Below are positions 50,390-51,736 of a DNA stretch of 51,736 bases, piece by piece (the stretch's first letter is position 1; the number at the start of each line of letters is the position of its first letter). The stretch comes from a bacterium Ga0077546 (GTDB lineage: Bacteria > Cyanobacteriota > Vampirovibrionia > Obscuribacterales > Obscuribacteraceae): NCBI GenBank assembly GCA_001464165.1, contig LNEX01000495.1:1-51736 (forward strand), written 5' to 3'. The translations under genes and the position numbers were made by a program. Under the pieces are notes generated by a model, which had not been told where the DNA came from, searched no databases, and saw only the letters and a program-made list of their open reading frames with translations.

Positions 50390-51736
50390 ATGGCGGAGAA
50401 GCAGTTCACAAAGGAACAAATCAAGATAATCTTGAAGGAAGCAGAAGCTTCCACTGATGTTTATGAACTCTGCTTGCGCCATGAGATAAGCGAGGCTACC
50501 TTGTATGAGTGGTTAGCTGAAAATGCTCCGGCTGAAACTAGTCAAGGCAAGTTTAATCTGCGTCAGTTTATGCAAGAGGTATTCAACGGAGGTATGACGC
50601 GCCGCGAGCTTCTCTATGCTGGGGCTGCTGGCGTGTCGGGGTTCGCTGCCGGCAACATTTTTGCCATGGTTGGCAACCTCGGTAACGTTGGAAAACTAAG
50701 AATGCCCGATTTACTTCACTCTAAGATTGAAGTAGAAGATGCCTCTCGCTATAAGCAGTCAACAGAAGAATTTGGCGACTATCTCTATTTGACGCCGCAG
50801 AAGTTAGGCGGTGGCACCCATGTCGTAGATTTTAAACAAGGCATTACGCTGGCTTCGATTAGTTACTGGAACTATGGCGATTCGTGCCCGATTTCTCACC
50901 ACCTTTCTGCTTATCCATCTAGTAATCCCCGCAAGGGTTTTGAGTTTGTCAACTCTACCCAGGGTGGCAAGAATGTCACTATGTACAGTATTCCTACTGA
51001 AATTGAAGAGCGTGGTTTGCTTGATACCTGGGGTCAAGGTAATCATATTTATCGCGTTGAGTTTGATGGCACCAAAATGGAACTAAAGGAAGATATCGCC
51101 AAAACCACAGGCATTGGCCTCGGCGTGCACATAACTATTTTTCCGGATGCTAGTGGATTCGCTGCCGCTGATGGCCAGAAAGATATCTGTGCTTTCTTTG
51201 ACAGAGTGTCGGGCGACAAAAAGACATCTGTTTTGAAGTCATTCCGCGCTGATTGGATCGGTCGTGAGAGCGATCGTAATCTCAAAGATAATTGGCGCAA
51301 AGGTGGAAAGCTTCGGATTGTTGAACTGAACAAAGCTCCTGAGACTGGCAAGTTCGATTTGCAAGGTACCAAAGGCAATAAGATAGATTGGGAAATGGCC
51401 CCTATGGCTGAAAACTTAGTCTCTTCTGATGGCATTCCTGGTGCGGGTAAGAAAGGTCTCACTGGTCTGGATGCCGTGGTGCACCACCCAGGTAATAAGT
51501 ATTCAGCTCTAATTATTCGCATGCTGTCTTGTGCCGTTATTGTTGATCGCGAGACATGGGAGCCGGTGGCTTGTCTGCATAATCCTGAGGGCTCGCCTGA
51601 CAACCTCAAGGTGACGAAGCTCCATGAGAACCCTAATACTTGGGAAATTGAGTTTGATGATGTGAAGTGTGTTGGTCATGAAGCTGGATTTTCACCTGAT
51701 GGAAAATTCTTCACCATGATGAACAACATAGAACAA
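50390..51736 (+). CDS. NosZ-like beta-propeller oxidoreductase with an N-terminal transposase-type HTH and internal Tat signal (partial)
   Basis: The reading frame is open to the window end (449 residues). Residues 1-46 resemble the helix-turn-helix of IS3/IS911-type transposase OrfA (FTKEQIKIILKEAEA, LCLRHEISEATLYEW). A twin-arginine motif, MTRRELLYAGAAGVSG, follows at 69-84. The rest resembles the N-terminal propeller of nitrous oxide reductase and relatives such as thiocyanate dehydrogenase: SCPISHHLSAYP (His170, His171), GNHIY (His219), GLGVHITIFPDA (His247), VHHPG (His365, His366) and GHEAGFSPDGK (His430). The His pair, then His 48 residues on, matches the Cu-site spacing of NosZ. ATG 50390 has GAAGGAG 6 bases upstream, so the HTH is part of the product. 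The substrate is uncertain. Confidence 0.7.
   Translation, partial: MAEKQFTKEQIKIILKEAEASTDVYELCLRHEISEATLYEWLAENAPAETSQGKFNLRQFMQEVFNGGMTRRELLYAGAAGVSGFAAGNIFAMVGNLGNVGKLRMPDLLHSKIEVEDASRYKQSTEEFGDYLYLTPQKLGGGTHVVDFKQGITLASISYWNYGDSCPISHHLSAYPSSNPRKGFEFVNSTQGGKNVTMYSIPTEIEERGLLDTWGQGNHIYRVEFDGTKMELKEDIAKTTGIGLGVHITIFPDASGFAAADGQKDICAFFDRVSGDKKTSVLKSFRADWIGRESDRNLKDNWRKGGKLRIVELNKAPETGKFDLQGTKGNKIDWEMAPMAENLVSSDGIPGAGKKGLTGLDAVVHHPGNKYSALIIRMLSCAVIVDRETWEPVACLHNPEGSPDNLKVTKLHENPNTWEIEFDDVKCVGHEAGFSPDGKFFTMMNNIEQ

Noticed and set aside
50390..50530. An IS3/IS911 insertion sequence at the HTH of the NosZ-like gene
   Set aside because: Only the short HTH is present, in frame with the enzyme. 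There is no OrfB/DDE part and I saw no terminal inverted repeats.

Overview
The window looks like a chromosomal segment of a Gram-negative-type bacterium with an outer envelope: it has Tat and Sec signal peptides, lipoboxes, a cyclic beta-glucan synthase, PspA and an HlyD/ABC-2 export operon. Many multidomain two-component proteins, TPR proteins with kinesin-light-chain-like repeats and frequent TTG/GTG starts fit a non-photosynthetic relative of the cyanobacteria (Vampirovibrionia/Melainabacteria, Obscuribacterales type). That placement is an inference from gene content; no rRNA or other marker gene is present. I saw no tRNA, rRNA, CRISPR array or complete insertion sequence.

Layout. 0-5.3 kb: three signalling genes (a REC-Hpt-REC protein broken by a TGA, a REC-histidine kinase, a LuxR-type regulator), a TPR protein and a YbaK-type tRNA deacylase. 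5.4-9.7 kb: a secreted protein family member, a Csp1-like Cys-rich protein, a propeller lipoprotein, a HEAT-like/TPR protein and PspA. 9.8-15.6 kb: a minus-strand run of PHP protein plus two histidine kinases with complementary defects. 16-24.7 kb: a giant NdvB-type cyclic beta-1,2-glucan synthase. 24.9-28.2 kb: a LysM protein, a 49-residue membrane protein, the second secreted family member and a frameshifted lipid-kinase gene. 28.4-35.7 kb: an HlyD-ABC-ABC-2 export operon, a tyrosine phosphatase, a vWA protein and a coiled-coil lipoprotein. 35.8-42.3 kb: a GT20 osmolyte-type synthase divergent from a HAMP-repeat hybrid kinase, then a REC-Hpt protein. 42.8-49.5 kb: an ECF sigma factor followed by a stress cluster (CsbD, YflT-like, two BON proteins, two hemerythrin-like proteins, zinc ribbon, receiver, small exported proteins). 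49.6 kb to the end: a GNAT protein and a partial NosZ-like enzyme with a transposase-type HTH at its N-terminus.

The main result is a shared promoter. Fourteen sites read GGAAC, exactly 17 bases, then GTC (mostly GTCT or GTCA). All lie upstream of a start codon, in the right orientation, 26-159 bp from it. They precede the secreted proteins, the HEAT/TPR protein, ndvB, the export operon, the vWA protein, two small exported proteins, the GT20 enzyme, the HAMP-repeat kinase, the convergent neighbour of the sigma gene, both hemerythrin-like genes and the receiver. Chance alone would give about 1.6 such matches on both strands of the whole window. I infer one ECF-controlled envelope and osmotic stress regulon, with the sigma factor at 42775-43434 as the local candidate. 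It would play the part that EcfG (also GGAAC-type promoters) plays in alphaproteobacteria. The motif also settles several start codons, notably that of ndvB.

Three genes carry lesions that may be real decay or sequence error: a nonsense codon at 38-40, loss of the first membrane helix of the kinase at 9766-11463, and a frameshift with missing codons near 27640.
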